NCBI GenBank assembly: GCA_009925905.1
Contig: RFPZ01000003.1
Location: 1-32,792 of the forward strand
DNA from: Candidatus Aquidulcis frankliniae
GTDB lineage: Bacteria > Chloroflexota > Limnocylindria > Limnocylindrales > Limnocylindraceae
Direction: 5' to 3'
DNA: 32,792 bases
Positions within the stretch are counted from its first letter, which is position 1. Each line of letters begins with the position of its first letter. The translations under genes and the position numbers were made by a program. Shown in pieces: positions 6,094-14,014 of the stretch. The notes below the pieces were generated by a model. The model was not told where the DNA came from and did no database searches. It saw nothing but the letters and a program-made list of their open reading frames with translations.

Positions 6094-7952
6094 GCGGTGG
6101 CATGGGTTCGGGGCGTGGGGGCCACATGTTCGGCGGCGATGACAGCGGCCCAACAAAGCCAGCCGGGGCGGCCCTGCCACTCCTACGACGCGCGGCAAAA
6201 TTCTTTGGCCCATATCGCGGACGACTCGGCGTCATTGGGCTCGCCATCCTTGGGTCTAGCATCTTGGGGCTTGCGAACCCGTATCTTCTCAAGCTCCTCA
6301 TCGACGAGGCGATTCCGCGGCGCGACCTTGGCCTCCTGGCGCTCTACGCCGGGCTGATGGTGGTGGTGCCGATCATCAACGGCGGCATTGGGCTCGCCCA
6401 GGCGTGGCTCACCGCCTCGGTTGGCCAGTTCGTGATGCGCGACCTGCGCAACGCACTCTTCACCCACGTTCAGTCGATGCCGATCCGCTTCTTCTCGGAG
6501 ACGCGCACTGGCGAGATTCAGAGTCGCCTCACCAACGATGTCTCTGGCGTGCAGTCGGTCGTCAGTGATGCCGCTGCAAACCTTGCCTCAAGCATTGCGA
6601 TCGTTGTCTCAACGCTGGTGGCGATGACACTCATTGATTGGCGCCTCACTGCGGTGAGCATCGCCGTTGCGCCACTCTTCCTCTTCTTAACATCGAAGGC
6701 CTCCGCCGCGCGCCGCAAGGCGAGTGGCGAAGTGCAAACGGCGCTTGCCGACCTCACCTCCATTGCTGAAGAGCACCTGTCAGTCGGTGGCGCACTGCTC
6801 GCGAAATCATTCGGCCGTTCCGAGGCTGGTGCCGAGCGCTTCACGCAACGTTCTGGTGAACTTGCCACACTGCAGCTTCGCCAAGCGCTCACTGGCCGAT
6901 GGGTTGGCGTAGTGGTCCAGGTGGTCTTCAGCGGCATTCCAGCGCTGGTCTACTTCGCAGCGGGTTCGCTTGCTGTTGCGGGCGCGCCTGATGCGCCAAC
7001 CATCGGTGACATCGTTGCGTTCACCACGCTGCAAAGCCGACTCTTCTTCCCGCTTGCGTCACTGCTTGGCCTCCAGGTAGAGATCGGCGGCAGCCTCGCG
7101 CTCTTCGAGCGCATCTTCGCCTACCTCGACCTTGTTCCAGAGATTGTCGATGCGCCGAACGCGATCACGCTGACCCGCTCCGGCGTGCGCGGCCAGGTCT
7201 CGCTGCGCGACGTGAGCTTCCGCTATCCGCAGCCGCCCGAGGGGCAGGGCCGACAGCGGCGCGACACTTTCGGTTTGAGCAACATCTCGTTCACGGCGGA
7301 GCCGGGGAGCCTCACCGCTCTCGTTGGGCCATCGGGCTCTGGGAAGAGCACCATCTTGAGTTTGATCCCGCGCTTCTGGGATGCAGGCGCTGGCGCAGTA
7401 CAACTCGATGGCGTCGATGTGCGCGGAATCAAACTTCGCTCCCTTGGCGAGATGATCGGCGTTGTGACCCAAGAGACGCACCTGCTGCACGCGACCATTC
7501 GCGAAAATTTGCTCTATGCGCGACCTGGGGCGACCGATGCACAGATCCTCGTGGCCCTTGCGGGGGCATCGCTGGCCGAGCGCATCAAGGAGCTGCCGCA
7601 AGGACTCGATACTGTTGTAGGGGAGCGTGGCTACAAGCTTTCTGGCGGCGAACGTCAACGGTTGGCAATCGCCCGTGTGCTCTTGAAGGACCCACCCATC
7701 CTCTTACTCGACGAGGCGACCTCGGCACTCGACTCGGTTTCGGAACGCCATGTGCAACAGGCGCTTGAGCGCGCCATGGCCGGGCGCACCACCATCGCCG
7801 TTGCCCACCGACTGAGCACCGTGGCCTCGGCAGATCAGATCATCGTGTTGAATCACGGTGAAATCGTGGAGCGCGGGCGACACGAGGAGTTGCGCACACG
7901 GGGCGGCCTCTACGCCGAACTTGCCGCGGTGCAGTTCGGACTGCACGCGTAG
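6090..7952 (+). CDS. ABC transporter, fused permease-ATPase (type IV exporter, MsbA/MDR-like)
   Basis: A 620-residue half-exporter. Residues 1-20 are Gly/Met-rich. Residues 40-340 are the six-helix transmembrane domain, including the conserved FFSETRTGEIQSRLTNDV loop at about 134-151. The ATPase has Walker A GPSGSGKST (413-421), Q-loop Gln461, signature LSGGERQ (517-523), Walker B ILLLDEATSALD (from 537) and switch His573. Substrates of this family range from lipids to drugs and peptides and cannot be told from sequence. It probably works as a homodimer because no second half is adjacent. The ATG at 6090 overlaps the upstream short ORF's stop. It is likely a separate unit from cysKE, since a promoter lies between. 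Confidence 0.93.
   Translation: MSGGMGSGRGGHMFGGDDSGPTKPAGAALPLLRRAAKFFGPYRGRLGVIGLAILGSSILGLANPYLLKLLIDEAIPRRDLGLLALYAGLMVVVPIINGGIGLAQAWLTASVGQFVMRDLRNALFTHVQSMPIRFFSETRTGEIQSRLTNDVSGVQSVVSDAAANLASSIAIVVSTLVAMTLIDWRLTAVSIAVAPLFLFLTSKASAARRKASGEVQTALADLTSIAEEHLSVGGALLAKSFGRSEAGAERFTQRSGELATLQLRQALTGRWVGVVVQVVFSGIPALVYFAAGSLAVAGAPDAPTIGDIVAFTTLQSRLFFPLASLLGLQVEIGGSLALFERIFAYLDLVPEIVDAPNAITLTRSGVRGQVSLRDVSFRYPQPPEGQGRQRRDTFGLSNISFTAEPGSLTALVGPSGSGKSTILSLIPRFWDAGAGAVQLDGVDVRGIKLRSLGEMIGVVTQETHLLHATIRENLLYARPGATDAQILVALAGASLAERIKELPQGLDTVVGERGYKLSGGERQRLAIARVLLKDPPILLLDEATSALDSVSERHVQQALERAMAGRTTIAVAHRLSTVASADQIIVLNHGEIVERGRHEELRTRGGLYAELAAVQFGLHA
7925..7949. terminator. Strong hairpin at the end of the ABC exporter gene
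   Basis: GTGCAGT at 7929-7935 and ACTGCAC at 7940-7946 pair perfectly around a TCGG loop, with three further pairs outside a bulged G. It lies just before the TAG at 7950-7952 and faces the convergent P450 gene only nine bases away. There is no T-run on either side, so it may be a U-less terminator or an mRNA 3' end stabiliser. Confidence 0.4.
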
Positions 7953-7961
7953 CCCCTCAGT

Positions 7962-9017
7962 TCAGGGAGACGCAATCACCAGGCGCTGAAAACTCGACGG
8001 CACCTGCGCGCCATCAACGCTCCTGAACTGCGCGCTGTGTTCTTGCACTGACCAGCCGTTCGGGGAATGTGCGAGCAGTGCTTTCAATACGGCGTGCGCC
8101 TCCATGCGCGCGAGCGGTGCCCCAACGCAGGCATGCGGGCCGATCCCGAATGCAATGTGGGGTGACATCGCAGGGCGATCGAGGCGCAACTCAGCAGGGC
8201 AGGTGAAGATTGTTGCATCGTGATTCGCGGAGGCGAAATCGAGTCCAACATGCGGTGACTGTTCTGGGTCACCGCCGCTCTCTCCACGATCGATGCGCTC
8301 CATAAGCCCAAGCGGCGTCGTTAGGCGTAGCGTCTCTTCAATAAATGCGGTTCGCACCGCAGGATCGCCACGCAGTGCCGCAACGTGCGTAGGATGCGCC
8401 GCAACCATCCAGGCAATTCCAGCGATCAGGTTCATCACCGTGTCGCGACCACCCGCCAGTAGGAGACTGCCGACGCCGATCTGCTGGTCGCGCGTCAGGA
8501 GCACCCCGGCGATTGGGGTGCTTGCAAGCAGATTGAAGAGGCGTCCACCAGTTCCCGCCGCACCCTCATCGACCGCTCGCTCGAGGAAGGCAAGGAGGGC
8601 AGCCCCGTCGCGTCGCCCGTCGTGATCGCCCCAGACCGAAGGGCCCCACGACACCCACTCCTCAATGTCGCTCGGCCGATCGAGGAGTCGGGCGATCGTG
8701 CGAACGACGAGGGGGAGCCCAACGCCCCGAACTATCTCAAGCTCACCCAATTTGAGCGGTGCAACCAGTTCACGCGCATCTGCTTCGATCCCTTGCTGAA
8801 ATGGGGCAAGTGAACCCTTTGAGAAGAACGGCACAAGAAAGGCCCGCAACGCGGAGTGCAGCGGCGGGTCCGACTCGAGTGGGAGTTGCCGATAGGCGCG
8901 CACATCTTCATCGCCCTGATGGAGCGACGAGTACCGTTCGAAATCTCGCCCGGCCGCGCGGACCGACTCGTAGCCGGTAACGCGTGGCAGCCGCTCAACT
9001 CGTGAGGGGCCGCTCAT
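7962..9017 (-). CDS. Cytochrome P450
   Basis: A 351-residue heme-thiolate monooxygenase of the soluble bacterial type. Motifs seen are the I-helix LLAGGRDT (186-193) with the acid/Thr pair for oxygen activation, the K-helix ExxR (Glu228-Arg231), and the heme loop FGIGPHACVGAPLAR (290-304) with ligand Cys297. It is about 50 residues shorter than most bacterial P450s, chiefly before the C helix and in the region between the K helix and the heme loop, yet keeps the core. The substrate is unknown, and no ferredoxin or reductase gene is adjacent. The start lies two bases after the stop of the DUF1761 gene, indicating one operon. The gene converges on the ABC exporter. Confidence 0.93.
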   Translation of the reverse strand: MSGPSRVERLPRVTGYESVRAAGRDFERYSSLHQGDEDVRAYRQLPLESDPPLHSALRAFLVPFFSKGSLAPFQQGIEADARELVAPLKLGELEIVRGVGLPLVVRTIARLLDRPSDIEEWVSWGPSVWGDHDGRRDGAALLAFLERAVDEGAAGTGGRLFNLLASTPIAGVLLTRDQQIGVGSLLLAGGRDTVMNLIAGIAWMVAAHPTHVAALRGDPAVRTAFIEETLRLTTPLGLMERIDRGESGGDPEQSPHVGLDFASANHDATIFTCPAELRLDRPAMSPHIAFGIGPHACVGAPLARMEAHAVLKALLAHSPNGWSVQEHSAQFRSVDGAQVPSSFQRLVIASP

Positions 9018-9019
9018 AA

Positions 9020-9430
9020 CTAGCGGAGAGCAACCAAGATCGTGCCGGCAAGACCGAGGTTCACGATGTCGTTACCCGCCTCGAGCAGCAGCACGCCGAA
9101 TCCATGACCGGCAAAGATGCGATGGCTGAGGCCGCTGCCACCAACAATGCCGACGCCGATCAGGAGCCCAACGAGTGCGCCATCAAGCGGTGCGGTGATG
9201 TTGAGGGCGCTCAGAATGAGCGCGAGGACGGTGACCTGCAGGGCCTGGCCGATGAGAACAGAGCCGAAGGCAACCCCCATGTTGATGCCACCACCGGGTA
9301 CATCCTTGGGTCCTTTCCCCATCAGACGCCACCAGGTTGGGAAGAACGTTGCTGGTCCAAACCAGAGGAATCCGCTGACAAAGCTCACGACGGTTCCAGC
9401 AATGATTCCAATCACATTCACTTCAGGCAT
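9020..9430 (-). CDS. DUF1761 membrane protein
   Basis: A 136-residue protein of the DUF1761 family. It has four hydrophobic segments at about residues 5-25, 50-70, 80-100 and 110-135, and the family opening VVSFVSGFLWFGPATFFPTWWRLMG. No function is known for the family. The ATG at 9430 has GAGGGAG six bases upstream, and a TAGAAT box lies further up at 9478-9473, giving a leader of about 36 bases. It is the first gene of a two-gene unit with the P450, an association I do not recognise as standard. Confidence 0.78.
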   Translation of the reverse strand: MPEVNVIGIIAGTVVSFVSGFLWFGPATFFPTWWRLMGKGPKDVPGGGINMGVAFGSVLIGQALQVTVLALILSALNITAPLDGALVGLLIGVGIVGGSGLSHRIFAGHGFGVLLLEAGNDIVNLGLAGTILVALR

Positions 9431-9472
9431 TTCACGCTCCCTCTTGTGCGAGCCGCATGGTCCGCTAGGCCC

Positions 9473-9478
9473 ATTCTA
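9473..9478 (-). promoter_or_regulatory. Predicted -10 box of the DUF1761-P450 operon
   Basis: TAGAAT on the minus strand, 42 bases before the ATG. The leader contains GAGGGAG as ribosome site. It is arranged back to back with the leaderless promoter of the serine hydrolase gene, only 25 bases away. Confidence 0.4.
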
Positions 9479-9503
9479 TCGCCTCACTTTGTGGTCACGC
9501 GGC

Positions 9504-9509
9504 TAGAAT
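9504..9509 (+). promoter_or_regulatory. Predicted leaderless promoter of the serine hydrolase fusion gene
   Basis: TAGAAT, six bases (CTCCTC region), then the ATG at 9516. No ribosome site precedes the gene. Confidence 0.6.
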
Positions 9510-9515
9510 CTCCTC

Positions 9516-12221
9516 ATGCCATTTGTCGGCACCTCGCGTCGCACTGCTCGCTTCAGCGTCGCACTGCTCGCCGCCGCCATCCTATTTTCAGGTCAATCAG
9601 TGGCCCCGGTTGCGGCGACGGACTCAGTGGATTGGCGTTCGTGCGCCGCGCGCCCCGTGCCCCTTCCCCCAGGGCGCGAGGTCGATCCGGCACTCACCAA
9701 AGCCCTCACCGCAAAAGTCGTCGCCTGGCAGAAGGCGCGCCGCACTCGCCACGCTGGTGTCTCTGTCGCGATTCGATGGGACGATGGTCGTAGCTTTACG
9801 GCGGTTTCCGGGGTAGGCGACACCAAGAGCAAGCGCGTCGCCACCGTATCCATGCCATTTGCGATCGCTAGCACCAGTAAGGCATTCACCGCCGCAGTTG
9901 CGCTACTCCTTGACCACTGCGGGGTTCTGCCGTTGAGCACACGCGCCTCTGCGCTCGTTCCAGAAGCTGACGTGCGAGCTGAGGTGACCGTTGCGCAGTT
10001 GCTACTCCATCGATCTGGCATGAGCGATTGGCTGACCGATAAGGACTCCAGGATGGGATGGCTAAGTAGGAATCCGAACGCGAAGGTGACACCGCTCACG
10101 GCCGTGCAGGACCTGCTCCCGCCGACGGCCGTTGGCAGTTTCTCGTATTCCAATTCGGGTTTCACCCTCGTGACGATTGCCGCCGAACGCGCCACTGGCG
10201 TTCCCTGGAAAACGCTTGTTCAGTCGCTGCTCCTTGATCCAATGGGTCTGACCGAAACAGGGTGGGGACCAAAGGTAGGTGCAGCGCGGCCGCACATTGG
10301 TGGCAAGCCGTACGGCGTTGCGGGCTGGGGTCCCAGTAAGGCGGTCGGCATTGCGCTTCGCGGGGCAGGCGACATGTTCTCCACGCCGCGCGATCTTGCA
10401 AGATTTGGCGAACTTTTTTGGGGGAATCGACTTACCGAGGGGGAGCCAACCCTCGCCATGAACGGCATTGCCTATCAGACCTGGTCGTCGTGGCTCTACA
10501 ACTACGGCACCCAGGTTGACCGAACGTGGATTGGTGGGCTGCGCAGTTATGGCCACAACGGTGGATTTTCTGGAGTCACAAGTTCTCTGCATCGAATCCC
10601 CGCGCTAGGCATCACTATCGCGGCCGTCGCAAACGGTTCACCCACAACCAATTCGTTTGCTGATGATCTTGTGCAGGAGCTCTACAAGATGATTGATCAA
10701 CCCGCTGTTGATGGGAGTGGTGTGCCGCGCCTCACAGCCGCCGACAGCGGCGATCCTGAGCCACCCGACGCACCCGTTGCTCTCCCTGCGGATTACTGTG
10801 GCGACCCCACACCAAGCAGCAGCAGCGATGCGCTGGCTCCCCGCTGGATCGCCCTCGGTTCGTCCGCCGGTTGGGTCGGGAGCACGACATCAATGGTCGA
10901 ACTTCCTGATGGCCGCCTTGTTGTGGGGGGCACTGGATTAACAAAGGCGGCCGGTACCACCGTAGCTGGGCTGGCGGTGCGCGACCCGCGAACTGGGGCA
11001 TGGAAAGCGCTTGCGAGCCTCAAGACGTCGTCCGGACGCGTTGCTTCGGTGTATGGGCTCGCCGTCGACGCCTCACGGAACCTTCTCTATGTGGCAGGTA
11101 ACTTCACCAGCGTGACGCAAAGCAACCGTCGCGTTGCAGCGGTCGGGATCGCGCAACTCAATCTCAAGACGGGACTCTGGTCTAAGGTTGGCACTGGTCT
11201 TACGGGTAAAGGCATTTCCGTCAGAACGATCTCACTGGATCCAGGGACCGGCAACCTGCTGGTGGGAGGCCACTTCACACGCGCAGGCGGCGTCGCCTCG
11301 GCAAACATCGCAACGTGGAGTCCGACACGAAAGCGCTGGGTGGCACTCGGCGCCGGATTGAAGTCTGACGTTGTCACCGCCGCGGTCGCCGCCGACGGCA
11401 CTGTTTACGCCGGTGGACGATTTGCTGACGGCCTGGTCTCAACATGGAATCCCACGACAAAAGCGTGGGGCGTGATCGGCGACGCGCGACTCTTCTCTGA
11501 TCTTCCAACGAGCATGGTCGTTGATGCGCTCGGCCATCCGCTGATCGGACGAGGTGTTGGCTGGTACGGTGAAGCGGTTCAGGTCATCGAACCTGCGGCA
11601 CCGGGTGGCTGGGTTCCGTTGGGCGGCGGGGTGAGCTACCCGCGGCGCACTTCGTGGGTGACGGCAATGACGAAACTTGCCGACGGCACGGTCGCCGTTG
11701 GCGGCTACTTCGCCAAGGCTGGCGCACTGGACTCTCCGAACCTTGCGGTCTGGGACCCCATCACCCAGCGATACAGCACCATTGGGACAGGCCTTGCAGT
11801 TGAGCCCGATGCGCTTGCATCGAGCGCATTCGGGACCATCTACGCCGCGACGCGAGTGCGAAGCGCCGCGCCTGGTGGTAGCGGTGGGCGATGCATCGGG
11901 GTCTGGGCAAAACAGGCACCAGCCGCCCCTGTTGGAGCAACGCTCACGGCGGGTCGCGGCTCGATTCGCGTCAGCTGGATTCTTCCTGCCGACTCCACCG
12001 AAGCAACGGGATGGATCGCGACGGCAACGGCAAAAGGCCGCACAACCCGAAGCTGCACACTTGCTGGTTCGGCACTCACACAGGTGTCAGGCGCTGCCGC
12101 CATGTGCACGATCACTGGACTCATTAAGGGGGTCAGTTACAAGGTGACGCTCGTTGCCTGGTCTGCACCTTCCGGGCCATCGCCGCGAGTTGACGTCGGC
12201 ACCATTAAGACGCTTCGATGA
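9516..12221 (+). CDS. Secreted class C beta-lactamase-like serine hydrolase fused to a beta-propeller and Fn3 domain
   Basis: A 901-residue exported protein. Residues 1-34 are a signal peptide. Residues about 55-400 are a beta-lactamase/DD-peptidase-fold hydrolase with catalytic Ser119-x-x-Lys122, the Tyr211-Ser-Asn213 motif and HNGG (347-350) in place of KTG. From about 440 to 800 there are repeated blade-like units of the form VGGxFTxAGG...NIATWSPTTKRWVALG, as in Kelch-like propellers. Residues 805-901 are a fibronectin type III-like domain (RGSIRVSWILP... GVSYKVTLVAW). The role is probably hydrolysis of an amide, ester or peptidoglycan-related bond at the cell surface, with propeller and Fn3 as binding modules. 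True beta-lactamase activity is not implied. Its TGA overlaps the next gene's ATG (ATGA). Confidence 0.85.
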   Translation: MPFVGTSRRTARFSVALLAAAILFSGQSVAPVAATDSVDWRSCAARPVPLPPGREVDPALTKALTAKVVAWQKARRTRHAGVSVAIRWDDGRSFTAVSGVGDTKSKRVATVSMPFAIASTSKAFTAAVALLLDHCGVLPLSTRASALVPEADVRAEVTVAQLLLHRSGMSDWLTDKDSRMGWLSRNPNAKVTPLTAVQDLLPPTAVGSFSYSNSGFTLVTIAAERATGVPWKTLVQSLLLDPMGLTETGWGPKVGAARPHIGGKPYGVAGWGPSKAVGIALRGAGDMFSTPRDLARFGELFWGNRLTEGEPTLAMNGIAYQTWSSWLYNYGTQVDRTWIGGLRSYGHNGGFSGVTSSLHRIPALGITIAAVANGSPTTNSFADDLVQELYKMIDQPAVDGSGVPRLTAADSGDPEPPDAPVALPADYCGDPTPSSSSDALAPRWIALGSSAGWVGSTTSMVELPDGRLVVGGTGLTKAAGTTVAGLAVRDPRTGAWKALASLKTSSGRVASVYGLAVDASRNLLYVAGNFTSVTQSNRRVAAVGIAQLNLKTGLWSKVGTGLTGKGISVRTISLDPGTGNLLVGGHFTRAGGVASANIATWSPTRKRWVALGAGLKSDVVTAAVAADGTVYAGGRFADGLVSTWNPTTKAWGVIGDARLFSDLPTSMVVDALGHPLIGRGVGWYGEAVQVIEPAAPGGWVPLGGGVSYPRRTSWVTAMTKLADGTVAVGGYFAKAGALDSPNLAVWDPITQRYSTIGTGLAVEPDALASSAFGTIYAATRVRSAAPGGSGGRCIGVWAKQAPAAPVGATLTAGRGSIRVSWILPADSTEATGWIATATAKGRTTRSCTLAGSALTQVSGAAAMCTITGLIKGVSYKVTLVAWSAPSGPSPRVDVGTIKTLR

Positions 12222-13189
12222 TGCGGCGTCTAGCGCGATCGATGTGGAGCATCGTTGCACTCACACTCGTGATCAGCGGCTGCTCGATTGCGGTAACACC
12301 GACTGCGTCACCAAGCCCAACACCTGTGGCGAGAACCGAACCATTCAAGGTTGTTGGTTACATCACGCCCGCCGCGAACATTGACGCGATCGATTTCTCA
12401 CTTTTGACGCACGTTAACTACTCGTTCCTGATACCAAGAGCGAATGGCACGACACGCCCATTCGGTGCCCCGAATCACTTGCGCAAGGTCGTTGCGCAAG
12501 CCAATAAACATGGCGTTAAGGTGCTCATCGCCGTTGGGGGGTGGGGCTGGGATAAAGAGTTTGAGACGCTTGCAGCGGACCCAGCCATTCGCGAAAAACT
12601 GGCGAAACGCGTGGCAGAGTTCTGTGCGACCTATCGGCTCGATGGGATTGATATTGATTGGGAATATCCAAATGCCGGGGCGTCGGCGGCCAACTTCTCC
12701 GCCCTCGCCGTTGCCTTCCGCTCGGCGCTTCCAGCTGGGGCACTCGTCACCGCGGCAGTGCTAGCTGATGCAACAGATGCAGACGGAATTTCGACCTCTG
12801 CCGTAGGGCAACTCGACTTCATCAATCTGATGGCGTATGACGGTCCGCGGAACGATCACTCGTCATTTGCGATGGCCGAGCGATCAATCGCTACCTGGCT
12901 CGCCCGAGGCATTCACCCCAATAAGCTCGTGCTCGGCGTGCCCTTCTATGGGCGGCCAGGGAACGCCACGTATCGCACGCTTCTTGCAAGCGACCCAGCA
13001 ACGGCGAACGGCGATCGCATCCTCTTTCGAGGCGTGGAACAGAACTACAACGGCCCTGCAACGATTCGGCGCAAGACAGAGTTAGCCCTACAGCTCGCTG
13101 GCGGGATCATGATCTGGGAGCTCTCGCAGGATGCGCGCGGCAACGACTCACTCCTGCGCGTGATTGGCGAAACTGTCGCCGCCCCCTAG
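12218..13189 (+). CDS. GH18 family glycoside hydrolase, lipoprotein
   Basis: A 323-residue protein with a lipoprotein signal, lipobox VISGC with Cys22, then a Ser/Pro/Thr linker (25-40) and a GH18 TIM barrel. The catalytic motif is intact: DGIDIDWEYP at 142-151 with general acid Glu149. KVLIAVGGWGW (101-111) is the upstream SxGG-type strand, and NLMAYDGP and GIMIWELSQD are later conserved strands. GH18 enzymes cleave chitin or peptidoglycan-type N-acetylglucosaminyl bonds using the substrate acetamido group. The membrane anchor suggests action at the cell surface. It overlaps the preceding serine hydrolase by ATGA, so the two are translated together and may both act on cell-wall or chitinous material (inference). 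Confidence 0.92.
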   Translation: MMRRLARSMWSIVALTLVISGCSIAVTPTASPSPTPVARTEPFKVVGYITPAANIDAIDFSLLTHVNYSFLIPRANGTTRPFGAPNHLRKVVAQANKHGVKVLIAVGGWGWDKEFETLAADPAIREKLAKRVAEFCATYRLDGIDIDWEYPNAGASAANFSALAVAFRSALPAGALVTAAVLADATDADGISTSAVGQLDFINLMAYDGPRNDHSSFAMAERSIATWLARGIHPNKLVLGVPFYGRPGNATYRTLLASDPATANGDRILFRGVEQNYNGPATIRRKTELALQLAGGIMIWELSQDARGNDSLLRVIGETVAAP

Positions 13190-13203
13190 GGGTATCCTCC
13201 CCT
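13183..13203 (+). promoter_or_regulatory. Leaderless promoter of the RNA methyltransferase gene with nested palindromes
   Basis: TATCCT at 13193-13198 lies six bases before the ATG at 13205. A perfect palindrome CCCCTAGGGG (13183-13192) directly abuts it, and AGGGG/CCCCT arms (13188-13192 and 13199-13203) flank the -10 box itself. Either repeat could be an operator or, for the upstream GH18 gene, part of a terminator. Confidence 0.45.
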
Positions 13204-13204
13204 C

Positions 13205-13996
13205 ATGCAATCGCTGCGAATTGAGAGCCTCTCCAATCCGGTCGTGAAGGGACTGCGCGCTCTTCGCACGCCCAAGGGTCGCGACGAGCAGCGCCTCTTT
13301 CTCGCTGAGGGTGAGCGCACGATCGCAACGGCCACCGCGGCAGGTTGGATTCCCGAGATGCTGCTGACGGCTGGCCCACTTCGCGCGCCGATCGATGGTG
13401 GAGCGAGCCACGCGCGCGAGTCGCTCTCCGTAACGACCGAAGTGTTGGCGAAGATCACGGGGCGTGATAACCCACAGGAACAGCTCGCCGTTTACGCAGA
13501 CCCTGCGCCAGAAGCCCAGGCAGTGGCAACCATCGACCCGACTCGAGCTGCGCGCTGGTTGATGCTTGAAGCGCCGCGCGACCCGGGTAACCTTGGGAGC
13601 GCGATTCGCAGTGCTGATGCCTGTGCCGCAGGCGGCGTCATCCTTGTGGGGAACACGTGCGATCCGTACTCCATTGAGACGGTGCGCGCAACGATGGGCT
13701 CCATCTTCACCGTTCCGATCTATCGCGCAACGCACGATGAGGCGGTCGCGCTGTTGAATCGCTGGCCAGGCAGCACCGTTGCAACGGCACTCGACGGAGC
13801 CTCCGACTACACCGAGATCACCTACACCGCGCCAAGCGTGATCGTGATCGGCACCGAAGCTGATGGGCTAAGTGCCAACCTACGTGGTGCTTGTGCCAGC
13901 GCGGCGCTGATCCCAATGCTGGGCACCGCTGAGAGCCTTAACCTCGCGGTCGCGTCCGCGATCATGCTCTACGCAGCAGAGCGAGCGCAGCGCTAG
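13205..13996 (+). CDS. SpoU/TrmH-family RNA 2'-O-methyltransferase
   Basis: A 263-residue SPOUT-class methyltransferase that transfers methyl from SAM to a ribose 2'-OH in rRNA or tRNA. Residues 1-100 form the N-terminal substrate-binding domain (LFLAEGERTIATA). Motif 1 is DPGNLGSAIRSADA (126-139) with the catalytic Arg135, motif 2 VIVIGTEADGLS (212-223), and motif 3 IPMLGTAESLNLAVASAI (236-253), which forms the knotted cofactor site. Its layout resembles 23S rRNA-type TrmH enzymes, but the target nucleotide cannot be assigned. The ATG is placed by the leaderless -10 geometry. Its stop overlaps that of the convergent acyltransferase within CTAG. Confidence 0.92.
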   Translation: MQSLRIESLSNPVVKGLRALRTPKGRDEQRLFLAEGERTIATATAAGWIPEMLLTAGPLRAPIDGGASHARESLSVTTEVLAKITGRDNPQEQLAVYADPAPEAQAVATIDPTRAARWLMLEAPRDPGNLGSAIRSADACAAGGVILVGNTCDPYSIETVRATMGSIFTVPIYRATHDEAVALLNRWPGSTVATALDGASDYTEITYTAPSVIVIGTEADGLSANLRGACASAALIPMLGTAESLNLAVASAIMLYAAERAQR

Positions 13997-14014
13997 CGCG
14001 AAAGTAGTTTCGCG
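13990..14014. terminator. Palindrome and hairpin over the convergent stops of methyltransferase and acyltransferase genes
   Basis: GCGCTAGCGC at 13990-13999 is a perfect palindrome containing both stop codons. It is followed by CGCGAAA-GTAG-TTTCGCG (13997-14014), a perfect seven-base stem. The hairpin lies inside the last codons of the acyltransferase gene. No T-run follows, so termination is only a possibility. Confidence 0.35.

Noticed and set aside
9432..9458. Eight-codon ORF (MRLAQEGA) just upstream of the DUF1761 gene on the minus strand
   Set aside because: It lies within a 36-base leader but has no leaderless geometry or codon bias, and its end coincides with the DUF1761 ribosome site, so chance is likely.
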